The notes under the pieces: model-generated
Database searches by the model: none
Told to the model about the DNA's origin: nothing
Seen by the model: the letters and a program-made list of their open reading frames with translations, nothing else
From: Paracoccus sp. MKU1
Lineage (GTDB): Bacteria; Pseudomonadota; Alphaproteobacteria; Rhodobacterales; Rhodobacteraceae
Assembly (NCBI RefSeq): GCF_001447385.1
Contig: NZ_LLWQ01000011.1
Location: forward strand, 1-48,782
Length of the DNA stretch: 48,782 nucleotides
Direction of reading: 5' to 3'
Made by a program: the position numbers and the translations under genes
Shown: piece by piece, positions 32,672 to 42,016 of the stretch
How positions within the stretch are numbered: the first letter of the stretch is position 1
How the letters are laid out: every line of letters begins with the position of its first letter

Positions 32672-34810
32672 TCACTCGGCAGCAACGGGGGGCAGCGTCT
32701 CATCCTCATCTTCGGCCGGTGCATCGTCCTCACCCGCGAGAAAGTCGGGCAGGTCTTCGCTCTCGGACCCAGACGCCGTGTCGACATCTGCGCCCACGTC
32801 CGGAAGGGCCCGGCGCAGCGGTTCCGGCAGCCAGCCGGTATCCGCCAGCAGGCGCTCGGCCTCCTTGGCCATCTCGCCCTTCTTCAGGTGTCCGATCAGA
32901 TCGGCCGCGCGGTCGCCGGCACCCTCCCGCACCGCCTCGATGATGCGCGGCTTGGTCACCCGGCCGAGGTAGTTCTCGACCGTCGGCCGCCAGCCCGCCG
33001 CGACCATGTCGAGGCCCGTCGCCTGCGCCAGACGATCAGCCTGCGCAAGGCGCTGCGCCAGCCCGTGCTGGCTCACCCCCATGCCGCCATAGGGGTTCGG
33101 CTTCTCGTAGAGCGCGTTGACCCCGAAGCTCACGCAATGCGCCAGAAGCTCCATGCGCGACGCGTGGTCGAGGGCGTCGAGCCAGTCCCACAGCGCCGTG
33201 TCATCGGTCGGCACGTGATCGCCCCAATGCTCATGCCGCTCGGCGATCGAGATGGCCGAGGCGCTGTCGCGCAGATCCTCGGCCTGCGCCGGGAAATGCA
33301 CCTCGCGGACCTGCGCCTCGAGGCATCCCCTTCCCGACTGCCGCAGGAAGCTGTCCGACACCAGTCGATGCAGAAGCGCGGTCAGCGCGACATGCGGGGA
33401 TTTCGCCACGGCATCCCGCAAGGCCAGCGTGCGATGGGCGGTCAGTTCGGTGACAAGGCGGTCCGGCAAGGGCCGGATCGCGTCCGCCCCATCCTCTTCG
33501 TCGTCGCCCTCCACGGCCGCGCCGCCGATGGTGATGACAGCCCGGGGCGGCTGGCCCGGTTCAGCCCCTGCGGGCATAGACCCATCTGCCCCATCGGCAC
33601 CCTCACCCTCGGGTTCCGCGACTGCCTCGTCCTCGGGCCGGACATACCCCCGCTCGACCCGCAGCCGACCGTCGGAGTCGATGCTGACGAAGGCACCGGC
33701 CTTTGCCATCTGACCGGGGGTATAGACCATCGGGCGACTGTCGAAGGCCTCGAGCGTCGCCTCGATCTCGCCGAGCCGCTGGTCGACCTCATCGGGCAGC
33801 TCCTCCGCCTCGGCATGCTCGGCTTCCAGCCGGTCGTATTCGTCCCGCAGCGCTTCGCGCGTCGCGCGCTCATCATCGGTCAGGTCCACGGTCGTGCCCG
33901 CCAGTTGCCGAAGCCCCTGCAGGTGGCCATAGGGGAAGTTCACGGCGACCTCGATCCACTTCCAGCCCTCGGCGGCGATGGTCTCGGCTTCGGCCTTCAG
34001 CTTCTCGCCGACCAGACGGTCGAGCAGGACCGGATCCTGCAGCCAGCCGCCATCGTCCTGCTGGAACAGATCGCGCAGGACAGAGCCGCCCGCAGCCTCA
34101 TAGGCGTCGATGCCGACGAACAAGGCCCGCTTGTCCGAGGCGCGCACCGTGGTTTCGGTCAGAAGGCGGCGGATGTGATAGGGCTCCTTCTGCCAGCCGT
34201 TCCGGATCGCCTCCCAGACCTGTTCCTGCCGGGCGTGATCCTCCGAGACCGTGAAGGCCATCAGCTGCTCGAGCGTCATGGCGTCCTCGGCATAGACCTC
34301 CAGAAGCGCGGGTGCGACCGACGCGAGGCGGAGGCGCTGCTTGACGACCTTCGCGTCCACGAAGAAGGCCGCGGCGATAGCGTCTTCGGTCATGCCCTTG
34401 TCGCGCATGGCCTGGAAGGCGCGGAACTGATCGAGCGGATGCAGCGGTGCACGCTCGATGTTCTCGGCGAGCGACAGCTCGTCGATCACGATGCCGGTCT
34501 GCGCCTCGGACAGGACGCAGGGCACGGGCGCGGTCTTGGCCAGACGCTTCTGCTTCACCAGAAGCTCCAGCGCCCGGAAGCGGCGCCCGCCCGCCGGGAC
34601 CTCGAAGAGGCCGGTTTCCTGACCATCGGCGTCAAGGAGAGGCCGGACATGCAGGGACTGGATTAGCCCGCGCCGGGCGATCGACTCGGCCAGTTCCTCG
34701 ACCGAGACCCCGGCCTTGACGCGCCGGACATTCGCCTGGCTCAGCACCAGCTTGTTGAAGGGAATGTCGCGCGAGGACGACAGCGTGATCTTGTGAATGG
34801 CAGAGGCCAT
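32672..34810 (-). CDS. ParB/RepB/Spo0J-family protein
   Basis: A 712-residue protein. Residues 15-120 form the ParB N-terminal domain: FNKLVLSQANVRRVKAGVSVEELAESI, VPAGGRRFRALELL (the GERR-like nucleotide-binding box) and SLAENIERAPLHPLDQ. A helix-turn-helix follows (MTEDAIAAAFFVDAKVVKQRLRLASV). The remaining 500 residues are an element-specific extension with an acidic linker and an acidic C-terminus. ParB proteins bind centromere-like sites and, in many families, hydrolyse CTP. Large ParB-like proteins are common in these elements, where DNA binding or nuclease roles are proposed. No parA gene was found. The gene carries the best-formed copy of the shared leader. Confidence 0.88.
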   Translation of the reverse strand: MASAIHKITLSSSRDIPFNKLVLSQANVRRVKAGVSVEELAESIARRGLIQSLHVRPLLDADGQETGLFEVPAGGRRFRALELLVKQKRLAKTAPVPCVLSEAQTGIVIDELSLAENIERAPLHPLDQFRAFQAMRDKGMTEDAIAAAFFVDAKVVKQRLRLASVAPALLEVYAEDAMTLEQLMAFTVSEDHARQEQVWEAIRNGWQKEPYHIRRLLTETTVRASDKRALFVGIDAYEAAGGSVLRDLFQQDDGGWLQDPVLLDRLVGEKLKAEAETIAAEGWKWIEVAVNFPYGHLQGLRQLAGTTVDLTDDERATREALRDEYDRLEAEHAEAEELPDEVDQRLGEIEATLEAFDSRPMVYTPGQMAKAGAFVSIDSDGRLRVERGYVRPEDEAVAEPEGEGADGADGSMPAGAEPGQPPRAVITIGGAAVEGDDEEDGADAIRPLPDRLVTELTAHRTLALRDAVAKSPHVALTALLHRLVSDSFLRQSGRGCLEAQVREVHFPAQAEDLRDSASAISIAERHEHWGDHVPTDDTALWDWLDALDHASRMELLAHCVSFGVNALYEKPNPYGGMGVSQHGLAQRLAQADRLAQATGLDMVAAGWRPTVENYLGRVTKPRIIEAVREGAGDRAADLIGHLKKGEMAKEAERLLADTGWLPEPLRRALPDVGADVDTASGSESEDLPDFLAGEDDAPAEDEDETLPPVAAE

Positions 34811-34817
34811 GGTCGCA

Positions 34818-34897
34818 ACTCCATGACGGGCGCCGGGGAGCCTCTCTCTCCGGCCTCCAACCCGTCACGAAACCTGAACCTCACCTCTCCCTCTCAT
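34818..34897 (-). promoter_or_regulatory. Nested-hairpin leader, copy 3 (parB)
   Basis: On the minus strand: GAGAGGGAGAGG, then CGTGACGGGT, an inner hairpin between GCCGG and CCGGC, then GCCCGTCATGGAG and ATG 12 bases later. The arms GACGGG and CCCGTC (34825-34830 and 34861-34866 on the plus strand) form the outer stem. Confidence 0.65.
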
Positions 34898-35089
34898 CGG
34901 GGTGGCTGCAGCTTTGTGCATGTCGGGGCAGTCGTCAGACAAGTTCAACACTGGCTATTGTTACAAGAAACCAAAGGAGGTTTTTTCCAAGTCGTAGGCG
35001 GACGCAATCTTTGCCCTGAAAAGCACGATTGCCCGCATCAAGACACATGCTTTGCAGCGTGTGTCCTGGTCACCCAGATGCTAGCCCAA

Positions 35090-36220
35090 TCAAGGACCGC
35101 CCAAGCTGCCAAGTATGTGTATTGCTTCGTCGCGATCCCCTGCCGGATCATAATCTGTACACCCGATCGCACTGGACGACATCCAGACCTTGCGGCCTTT
35201 GGCCACGCAAAAGGCGTCGTGATTGTTCACTCGTCCACCGTTGTTCCGGCAAACCAAGCAGGACCTGATAGCCCGACTATTCTCAAAAGCTTGCTGGATT
35301 ATGAAAGCACGCAGATGATCCAGAACCGTGTTCCACGACCTTGTCGGATGCCCAAGCTTAACATCGACAATAGCATGAGCGAGGAGGTGCGGATCAGAGA
35401 GGATCTGCTCCTCGTCCCGGGTTCCCACCCCCAATTCCGAATACCAGACTTTCCCGCTTTTATAGAGCAGAAGCGCAAGTCCATTCGCCGAGCAGGGAGT
35501 CTTGCACAGATGCGGCGCTGTATCTGGGTTTGGAAGATTGTGGCACCGAGTACATCTAAAACTAGTATCGATGCCATCCCGCAGGCGGTTGGCCGCATCC
35601 TCGTTTTGAATTTCAATTTCGATGATCGGAAGGCCGCTTGATATTTTGGTCTCATCGCAGGGATGGGTCACGGCGATCTCAAGGAGCATGCGAGCGTCGG
35701 ACTTGCTCGAGGACAGCAGAATGTCGGCTATGAAGCCATCCACCCCTGCCTCCACAGCGACCTGATCAAACATCGTCGTAAGGTCTGTCCCATAGGGCGC
35801 GCGTTTCGCCGTGCATGAAAATCCAAATGCTTCCTCATAGTAGGAACAGACGACCGGACGGTCCCGAGTTAACCAGTATGGCTGACCGGTCCGGATGGCC
35901 TCACTCAGGACCGAAAAAAGCGTCATCTTGGCAAGTTGATGCAGGTAAGTCTCGTTGTGGCAGTCAGCCGGACGGCCCGCTTTGTGTTTGAAATGATGCT
36001 TTCGGGTGCGTCCCAGGGCAGGGACCATCAGATGGCCACATGCTAGGCAGGTATAAGGTCCTTGTGCATAGCGGTCATCCGAGTTGACCTCACATATATC
36101 AATCAGATTCCCTTCGCCGGTCCGTACATAGCGGCTGGCGTCAGGTCCGTACGATCCTGTCGGAGGGCGCGCACGCCCCCAGCTTGGGGCTCCGATGTCA
36201 ACGTAACCGCGGCTGCGCAT
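35090..36220 (-). CDS. CoiA-like protein, putative nuclease
   Basis: A 376-residue protein. A treble-clef-type zinc motif is visible, CLACGHLMVPALGRTRKHHFKHK (near residues 58-80), the layout of the N-terminal part of competence protein CoiA. It is followed by NETYLHQLAK and a PD-(D/E)XK-like core: FIADILLSS (Asp) and MLLEIAVTHPCDE (Glu). Further cysteine pairs (CTRCHN…CKTPC, CLVC) suggest a second zinc site. The family is recalled as related to nuclease folds; catalysis is inferred. It is divergently transcribed from the helicase at 36433 with a 212-base gap. Base composition is clearly less GC-rich than the backbone, which implies separate acquisition. The boundary is at about 34915. Confidence 0.65.
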   Translation of the reverse strand: MRSRGYVDIGAPSWGRARPPTGSYGPDASRYVRTGEGNLIDICEVNSDDRYAQGPYTCLACGHLMVPALGRTRKHHFKHKAGRPADCHNETYLHQLAKMTLFSVLSEAIRTGQPYWLTRDRPVVCSYYEEAFGFSCTAKRAPYGTDLTTMFDQVAVEAGVDGFIADILLSSSKSDARMLLEIAVTHPCDETKISSGLPIIEIEIQNEDAANRLRDGIDTSFRCTRCHNLPNPDTAPHLCKTPCSANGLALLLYKSGKVWYSELGVGTRDEEQILSDPHLLAHAIVDVKLGHPTRSWNTVLDHLRAFIIQQAFENSRAIRSCLVCRNNGGRVNNHDAFCVAKGRKVWMSSSAIGCTDYDPAGDRDEAIHILGSLGGP

Positions 36221-36432
36221 CTGTTGCTCCTAGATCAGTCCGGCGCTTAACATTGACCACACCGCAGCGGAGCGAAACAGGAATTTGCCCATGTGTTCGA
36301 CCCTTGATCGCTATCACGGTGTTCTTGCGCTGTTGCGACGGACATGGCACATCGTTGGGATGACAATCCTCGCGTCCATGAACTCGGTAGTTTGAGGAAA
36401 GACTGCGCAGATTAAGTTGACCGAGGGGGAGT

Positions 36433-39400
36433 ATGTTTCATCTCACAATGCGGGTCGCCTGGCATGGTTCGCGCTGGAATGGGCGGGTGTGCCCGGCTCC
36501 TTCGTCCAACGCGTTCTGTGTGGCGCTCGATCGTATCCGGGAAGAGAAGGACGACGTTGCGGAAGATGCCCTCGCTGGCAGGCCGTGGCATGAACTGACT
36601 CAGGGAGAGCTGCCGCCCTGCAAAGCGGAATCCGGTGCCTTCATGAACGAGACGGAGTGGACTCGTCGCTTCAATCACCCCTATGCGACGATCAAGAAGG
36701 CGGCGGCGACACACGGACACTTAGAGCCCACAGATGTGAAGGTGCCGCCCTTCGCAACATTCGCGGTCCCGTTCGGCTGGATGTTGCGGAGTGAGCAAGC
36801 CGCCATCGACGCAAAGCTGCCTAGCCCGTTGCCATCTGACGAGGAGTCGCCGTTCGCGAGCCCCTGGGTGTTTGGCCGCGCCCGACAGACGGCGATAGTT
36901 GACCATGTATTCAATCACCTTACCCCCGAGCGCTCGCTCGTCTTCTTTTATTGTAAGGAGGGCCAGCCACTTGGCGACACGGTGCCACGTCTGGTTGTCG
37001 GTGTCGGTCGCATCCAATCTATCGCCCCGGTGAAGTACTACGACGCCCCTGCGGGCAAGAGCGCTTATCCGATGTGGGATCGTCTTCTCCGACACTCGAT
37101 CCGGCCGGACGGCTTCGACGGGTTCCTGCTGCCATATCACGACTATCTCGAGCCAACAGGCGACACGGCCGAGGACGCCCGTCGAGCTGAGCTTCTTGCA
37201 GAGATCGCCGTCCCAGCCGATCCGGCCCACATGCGGGTTTTTTCTTATGCCGCAGAGTTGGCTCCTGCGGATATTGCGCTTTCGACGCTGATCCGATGCC
37301 TAGAGTCAGTGCGGAAGATCCGCTCCCATGGGATCGCTGCGGGACCATGGGAGCGTCGTGAGGAATGGCTCAACACGCAGATCGGCCTAGCTTGGAAGGA
37401 TCGGGGCGCGTTCCCAGGGCTCGGTTCGGCCCTGGAGGCGTTGGGCATGCGACTGGGCACGGCGCTCACACTCGAACTGCTCGCGTCGGGCGCGGTCGGG
37501 AGGGATGAGGACCCCTGGCCTCACATTGATGCTTTGCTGCGTGGCCAGACGAGGCCGCCGCAGCCCACCTATGACGCTGATGTCAAGGCGGTACGCGACA
37601 CCTGGCTCAACTTGGCGGACGAGCGTCGAGCGCTCCTGAAGCTGCTCTCGCGTTTCGCGCTCACCCCGGCTCAAGCGAGCCGCTGGTTTGATTCCACCAA
37701 GCGCGCCGCGGCCTGCACGGCTCTCACTACCGACGCCGAAATCATCGAAAACCCCTATCGGATCAGCGAGGTCGACCTCGGCGACGCGAAAGAGTCGGCG
37801 GTCTCGGTTGGAACGATCGACCGCGGCCTCCTGCCGGACGCGACAATCGCCACCTTACACCCGGTGCCCAGTCCATCACTTGTTCAGTCCGCAGCGGACC
37901 CGCGCCGCCTACGTGCTGCGCTTGTTAGTGTGCTGCGCCGCGCATCGGAAAACGGTGACTCGTTACTCAGCGTTACCGAAGCTGTGGAAAAAGTGGCCGC
38001 GCTCCAGCTAGCCCATCCCTGTCTGATCGGGGTTGATTGGCCAGCTACTAACGCGGCGGCACTGACTGGTGTTGTCGAACTCATCGACCTGCCCGCGCCC
38101 CAGGGCCAGCACGCCGGGATCTCCGCGCTGCAACTCACCGAGCTGAAGTTGCGTGAGGAACGGCTTCGGAGCGTCCTGTCGAAACGGGCAGGCAAGGCGG
38201 CCCCTGAGGTCTCTTCCGATTGGAAGAAGCTTCTGGTGGAAGCGATCGAGGCGGCAGGGGGCGCGTATGATCCAAACAACGCCCGTCACGTCCTCGCCAT
38301 CGACGAACAGGCTGCCGCACTCGCGCGTGTGACCTCCCGGCGCCTAACTGCGCTTGTTGGGCGCGCCGGCACCGGCAAGACGTCGGTGATGGGAGCGCTC
38401 TTGCTGAATTCGGCGCTCGCTCGCGACGGCATCCTGCTACTTGCCCCGACAGGTAAGGCGCGGGTCCGGCTAGGGAAGGCCGCTAATGCCGAGGCGATGA
38501 CGGTTGCTCAGTTCTTGAACGAACTCGGAAGATACGACGGCGTCCGCCAGCGTCCACGGTTCCAAGGTAGGGAGAAGTACCGCAAAGAGAAGACAGTCGT
38601 CATTGACGAATGTTCGATGCTCACAATGGATGACCTTGCGGCGGTGCTCGAAGCGCTCGACCTCGCACATGTTCAGCGGCTGATCTTGGTCGGCGACCCC
38701 AACCAGCTGCCGCCCATCGGAGTCGGACGTCCATTTGCCGACCTCACGTCATATCTACAGACTACGGAGGCGCAGAGCGACGCCGGCCTGCCGCTTGGTG
38801 ACGCGCTGGCGAGGCTGACGGTCGAGGTCCGCGCCGTTGCAGGCGCAGAACAAGCGTCGGACACGCTCCGGCTCGCCTCTTGGTTTACAAGGGAGACTCA
38901 ACCCGTCGATGCTGATCGAGTGCTCAGCGATTTGGAAACGGGGCGACCGTTCAACGACCTCGATCTGTTCTTCTGGACAACGCCCGACGAGTTGCGGAGC
39001 CGGCTTAGCGAGGCGTTCCAGAAGCATCTTGGGCTTGCGCAAGCTGGCGATATCTCAGGCTTTAATGCCTCGCTCGGCATCGACGAGCGCGGCTGGGTCT
39101 CTTTCGACCTGCCCGGCGGCTCCGAGCAGTGGCAGATCCTCTCACCGGTCCGCATGCATCCACATGGGGTGCGCGATCTCAACCGCTGGACCCAACGTCG
39201 CTATCGTGCGCGCGAGCTCAAGGCGGCGACTGACCCATGGGTGGTAAGCCTCGGTGACGAGAACATCGTCATTCGCGACAAGGTTATCCAGGCTTCGAAC
39301 CAATGGCGTAACGCCTTTGACGGGCAGCAGTCGGGTGACCATTATGTCGCCAATGGGGAGGTCGGGCTCGTCGGCAACGGCAAGTCTCCTTGGCTGAACG

Positions 39401-40122
39401 TGATCTTTGCCGGCCGTCCCAACCTTCGGTTTGGGTACAGCGGCCGCGACTTTCCAGGCGGATCCGGGCCGCTGGAACTCGCCTACGCGATCACCGTACA
39501 CAAATCGCAGGGCAGCGAGTTCCAGAAGGTGTTCGTCGTGTTGCCCAAGAACTGCCGGCCGCTTTCGCGCGAGTTGCTCTACACGGCACTCACCCGTTCG
39601 CGCCGCCAGCTCGTCTTGCTCATCGAGGGCGATAATCCTTCGGTCCTCTTCGACTACACTCGTCCTGAGAGGTCGGAGACCGCACGACGAAACACAAACT
39701 TGTTCCAGGGCGTGCTCCGACGTGTCGAGTCCGAGGTTCCATATGCCGAGAACCTGATACATCGAACCGAGAAGGGTCACTTGGTTCGGAGCAAGTCGGA
39801 GCTTGTGATCGCCAATATGCTGTTTCAATCCGGCGTCGAGTACGAATACGAGCGCGTGCTTGACGGAGAGGTCGAGCCTGGCCGTCTTCGCCCGGATTTC
39901 TCATTCGTCACGGCTGACGGCGATCTGATCCTTTGGGAGCACCTCGGCATGATGGCTCGCGAGGACTACCGAAAGGGTTGGCAGTGGAAGAAAGCGTGGT
40001 ACGAAGCTAACGGCTTCAGCTTGGGTCGAACGCTCTTCACATCGCAAGACGATGATCGCGGCGGGTTGGATTCGGCAAGCATTCGGTCAAACGTCGACGC
40101 GATCAAAACTTTTCTGGAATGA
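36433..40122 (+). CDS. RecD2-type SF1 helicase with C-terminal nuclease-like domain
   Basis: A 1229-residue protein. The N-terminus starts MRVAWHGSRWNGRVC, a segment I know from a family of large helicases, and about 600 residues of uncharacterised region follow. The SF1 motor begins near residue 640: LVGRAGTGKTSVMGALLL (Walker A), VVIDECSMLTMDD (Walker B, near 722), LVGDPNQLPPIG (motif III), and AYAITVHKSQGSEF (motif V, near 1017) with LLYTALTRSRRQLV (motif VI). The last 110 residues form a PD-(D/E)XK-like domain: SKSELVIANML, RPDFSF, LWEHLGM and the following WKKAWYEANGF. GGGGGAG precedes ATG 36433. With its divergent CoiA-like neighbour it forms a two-gene accessory module inserted between ParB and DUF2958/ArdC; a defence role is inferred from location and domains only. 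Confidence 0.8.
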   Translation: MFHLTMRVAWHGSRWNGRVCPAPSSNAFCVALDRIREEKDDVAEDALAGRPWHELTQGELPPCKAESGAFMNETEWTRRFNHPYATIKKAAATHGHLEPTDVKVPPFATFAVPFGWMLRSEQAAIDAKLPSPLPSDEESPFASPWVFGRARQTAIVDHVFNHLTPERSLVFFYCKEGQPLGDTVPRLVVGVGRIQSIAPVKYYDAPAGKSAYPMWDRLLRHSIRPDGFDGFLLPYHDYLEPTGDTAEDARRAELLAEIAVPADPAHMRVFSYAAELAPADIALSTLIRCLESVRKIRSHGIAAGPWERREEWLNTQIGLAWKDRGAFPGLGSALEALGMRLGTALTLELLASGAVGRDEDPWPHIDALLRGQTRPPQPTYDADVKAVRDTWLNLADERRALLKLLSRFALTPAQASRWFDSTKRAAACTALTTDAEIIENPYRISEVDLGDAKESAVSVGTIDRGLLPDATIATLHPVPSPSLVQSAADPRRLRAALVSVLRRASENGDSLLSVTEAVEKVAALQLAHPCLIGVDWPATNAAALTGVVELIDLPAPQGQHAGISALQLTELKLREERLRSVLSKRAGKAAPEVSSDWKKLLVEAIEAAGGAYDPNNARHVLAIDEQAAALARVTSRRLTALVGRAGTGKTSVMGALLLNSALARDGILLLAPTGKARVRLGKAANAEAMTVAQFLNELGRYDGVRQRPRFQGREKYRKEKTVVIDECSMLTMDDLAAVLEALDLAHVQRLILVGDPNQLPPIGVGRPFADLTSYLQTTEAQSDAGLPLGDALARLTVEVRAVAGAEQASDTLRLASWFTRETQPVDADRVLSDLETGRPFNDLDLFFWTTPDELRSRLSEAFQKHLGLAQAGDISGFNASLGIDERGWVSFDLPGGSEQWQILSPVRMHPHGVRDLNRWTQRRYRARELKAATDPWVVSLGDENIVIRDKVIQASNQWRNAFDGQQSGDHYVANGEVGLVGNGKSPWLNVIFAGRPNLRFGYSGRDFPGGSGPLELAYAITVHKSQGSEFQKVFVVLPKNCRPLSRELLYTALTRSRRQLVLLIEGDNPSVLFDYTRPERSETARRNTNLFQGVLRRVESEVPYAENLIHRTEKGHLVRSKSELVIANMLFQSGVEYEYERVLDGEVEPGRLRPDFSFVTADGDLILWEHLGMMAREDYRKGWQWKKAWYEANGFSLGRTLFTSQDDDRGGLDSASIRSNVDAIKTFLE

Positions 40123-40249
40123 CCAGCGGCTGACGCTGAAACACGCTGTCCTTTCTGCCAGCCTATGGGATGCATGTATACGCTGGACCGCCCCGCCCCC
40201 TTATCCAAGAGAGCGGCGCGATCCTCTGATGCAAGGCTGCCGCGGCCAA

Positions 40250-40648
40250 CTACAGCCCGCCCGACCCCGTGCGTCCGAAACCCGCGCGCCCTTCCCTCTG
40301 CGCTCGCGCATGCAGCTCCCGCTCCGCCGCGCTGATGCTGCCCTCGGTTCGCGCAGCCTCGGCCCAGACCGAGATCGGGAACAGCCCCTCGAAGTGCAGG
40401 TCCCGCTCGATGCCCATGCCAAAGGGCAGCCGGATCGCCGCCATCTCGCTCAGCGACCAGGAGCCCAGTTCCGGGTAGCCGAGGTCGGCGAGGCCGAAGA
40501 GGATGTCGCCGTCTTCATCGAGCTCGGTGGCCAGCCAGGTGCCCTGGCCGAAGGGGTTGAAGAACTTCACGACGGGGATGTGATCGGCGTCCGGTGTCCG
40601 ACCGTTGTCAAGAAGCCGCGCGCGCATGCTGGGGGTCAGGAGGATCAT
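40250..40648 (-). CDS. DUF2958 protein
   Basis: A 132-residue protein with the DUF2958 pattern: MILLTPSMRARLLDNG, PVVKFFNPFGQGTWLATELDEDGDILFGLADLGYPELG, SLSEM and LPFGMGIERDLHFEG. The C-terminal 35 residues are charged. DUF2958 genes accompany ArdC-type antirestriction genes in mobile elements; their role is unknown. Its ATG overlaps the ArdC stop by four bases, so the two form an operon. It is the last backbone gene before the helicase module. Confidence 0.88.
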   Translation of the reverse strand: MILLTPSMRARLLDNGRTPDADHIPVVKFFNPFGQGTWLATELDEDGDILFGLADLGYPELGSWSLSEMAAIRLPFGMGIERDLHFEGLFPISVWAEAARTEGSISAAERELHARAQREGRAGFGRTGSGGL

Positions 40649-41598
40649 GCCGCTGCCCTCCCCTTTCCGGTCGCCTCGGCCGCGGCAGGCTCCGGCAGAT
40701 GGGCCAGAAGCCAGTCCGCGGCCTTGCTCGCCTGCGAGGCGGCGCGGACGATGGCGCGGTTGTCTTCGCGCAGCACCTCGAGCCAGGAGCCGATGTAGTC
40801 GGCATGGCGCACGGTGGGCACGATCCCCAGCGCGGCGCAGCAGAAGGCCGCGTTCATCTCGGCCACCAGTTCCTCGAAGGCATAGGCCTTGGTCCCGAAA
40901 CTCCCAGAGAAGTCCCGCCCCAGTCGCGAGGCATGGCCCGTGGCGTGGCCGAGTTCATGCAGCGCGGTCCGGTGCCAGTTGATCGGCTCGAAATAGGCCT
41001 GCGGAGGGGGCACCTGGACGTAGTCCAGCGCCGGGACGTAGAAGGCCCGGTCACCGCCGATCCGGAAGTCGATGCCGGTGGCGCGGATCAGCGCCTCCAC
41101 CTGCGGCTCGATCATGCCGGGCGGCGGCGGGGGTGCCACAACGGCGATCTCCTCCGGCAGGCCCTCGCATTGGGCGGCGTTGAAGACGGTGAAGCGCTTG
41201 AGGAAGGGGATCTGTCCGGGCGCTTCCCCTGTTTCCCGGGCGCGGCGCTTTTCGTCCTCGGGGGTGAAGCGATCGGCATAGACGACGGTCGTGCCGCGCT
41301 CGCCCTTGCGGACATTGCCGCCGAGCGCCAGCGCCTGGCGGAAGGTCAGCCAAGCTTGCGTCGGATAGCCCTGCTGGACCACGGCGCCCCAGAGGATCAG
41401 AATGTTGATCCCGGAATACGGACGCTCCGTGGCCGCGTTCCGCGGCAGGGCAAGGGGCACCTTGGCAGAGGCCGTGCCCCAGGGCTGGACCCAAGGCAGC
41501 CGCCCCGCCTCCAGCTCAGCGATGATCCGGGAGGTGATGTCGTCATAGATGCTGCTGCGGGCGCCGCCGTCGCGGCGCGCGCGGTCCTGTCTGGCCAT
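40645..41598 (-). CDS. ardC: ArdC-type antirestriction protein
   Basis: A 317-residue protein. The N-terminal half is the ArdC single-stranded-DNA-binding domain (IYDDITSRIIAELEAGRLPWVQPW, NAATERPYSGINILILWGA, WLTFRQALALGGNVRKGERGTTVVY). The C-terminal half is a zinc metalloprotease-like domain with HELGHATGH and the downstream Glu in YAFEELVAEM. ArdC protects incoming DNA from restriction during conjugation. ATG 41598 is supported by GGAG directly after the conserved leader hairpin. It leads the ardC-DUF2958 operon. Confidence 0.92.
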   Translation of the reverse strand: MARQDRARRDGGARSSIYDDITSRIIAELEAGRLPWVQPWGTASAKVPLALPRNAATERPYSGINILILWGAVVQQGYPTQAWLTFRQALALGGNVRKGERGTTVVYADRFTPEDEKRRARETGEAPGQIPFLKRFTVFNAAQCEGLPEEIAVVAPPPPPGMIEPQVEALIRATGIDFRIGGDRAFYVPALDYVQVPPPQAYFEPINWHRTALHELGHATGHASRLGRDFSGSFGTKAYAFEELVAEMNAAFCCAALGIVPTVRHADYIGSWLEVLREDNRAIVRAASQASKAADWLLAHLPEPAAAEATGKGRAAA

Positions 41599-41610
41599 CG
41601 GGGTGATCTC

Positions 41611-41684
41611 CAAGACGGGCGCCGGGGGCCTTTCCCCCGACCCTCAACCCGTCACGGAAACCCCGTCTGCACTCTCCCTCTGAG
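41611..41684 (-). promoter_or_regulatory. Nested-hairpin leader, copy 4 (ardC)
   Basis: On the minus strand: TCAGAGGGAGAGTG, then CCGTGACGGGT, the inner hairpin CGGGGGaaaggCCCCCG, then GCCCGTCTTGGAG and ATG 12 bases later. Outer stem arms are at 41614-41619 and 41648-41653 on the plus strand. Confidence 0.65.
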
Positions 41685-42016
41685 GGGGCGTTGCGGGGTC
41701 CCCCCGCTCGAAGGGGGTGTGTCGGCAACGCCAGTGCCGACCAGGGGGAAGGCTTTCCCCCAGCATCCGGACCTGAATGATCTGACCTCGCAACGCCGTG
41801 CTATAGGCAAACCGCGCCGATTGGCGGCTCGGCGGATGTCAACGGGGATTCCTTGTTTGATCAAGAGATGCTAGGCTCAGCGGGCTTCCGACCCGGTGGA
41901 GTCTGACTTGGGCTGCTTCTGACGACCGATCCGTTTCGGGAGCCAAGCAATTGTCTCCCTTGATCAATTGACGGATCAGGGGGCGAGAACAACCCAACGG
42001 GTGCGTAAGGTCACAC
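41685..42016. other. 330-base divergent intergenic region between ardC and the AAA ATPase
   Basis: No gene seen. Near the ardC side there are GC hairpins (for example GGGGTccccccgctcgaaGGGGG and GGGGGAAggcTTTCCCCC, about 41733-41750). The side near 42017 is less GC-rich and has TTGATCAA-type palindromes around 41950-41975, a plausible promoter area for the ATPase-subtilase operon. Confidence 0.4.

Noticed and set aside
32888..34666. 592-codon plus-strand frame opposite parB
   Set aside because: Shadow frame; the minus strand has the complete ParB domain and a matching leader.
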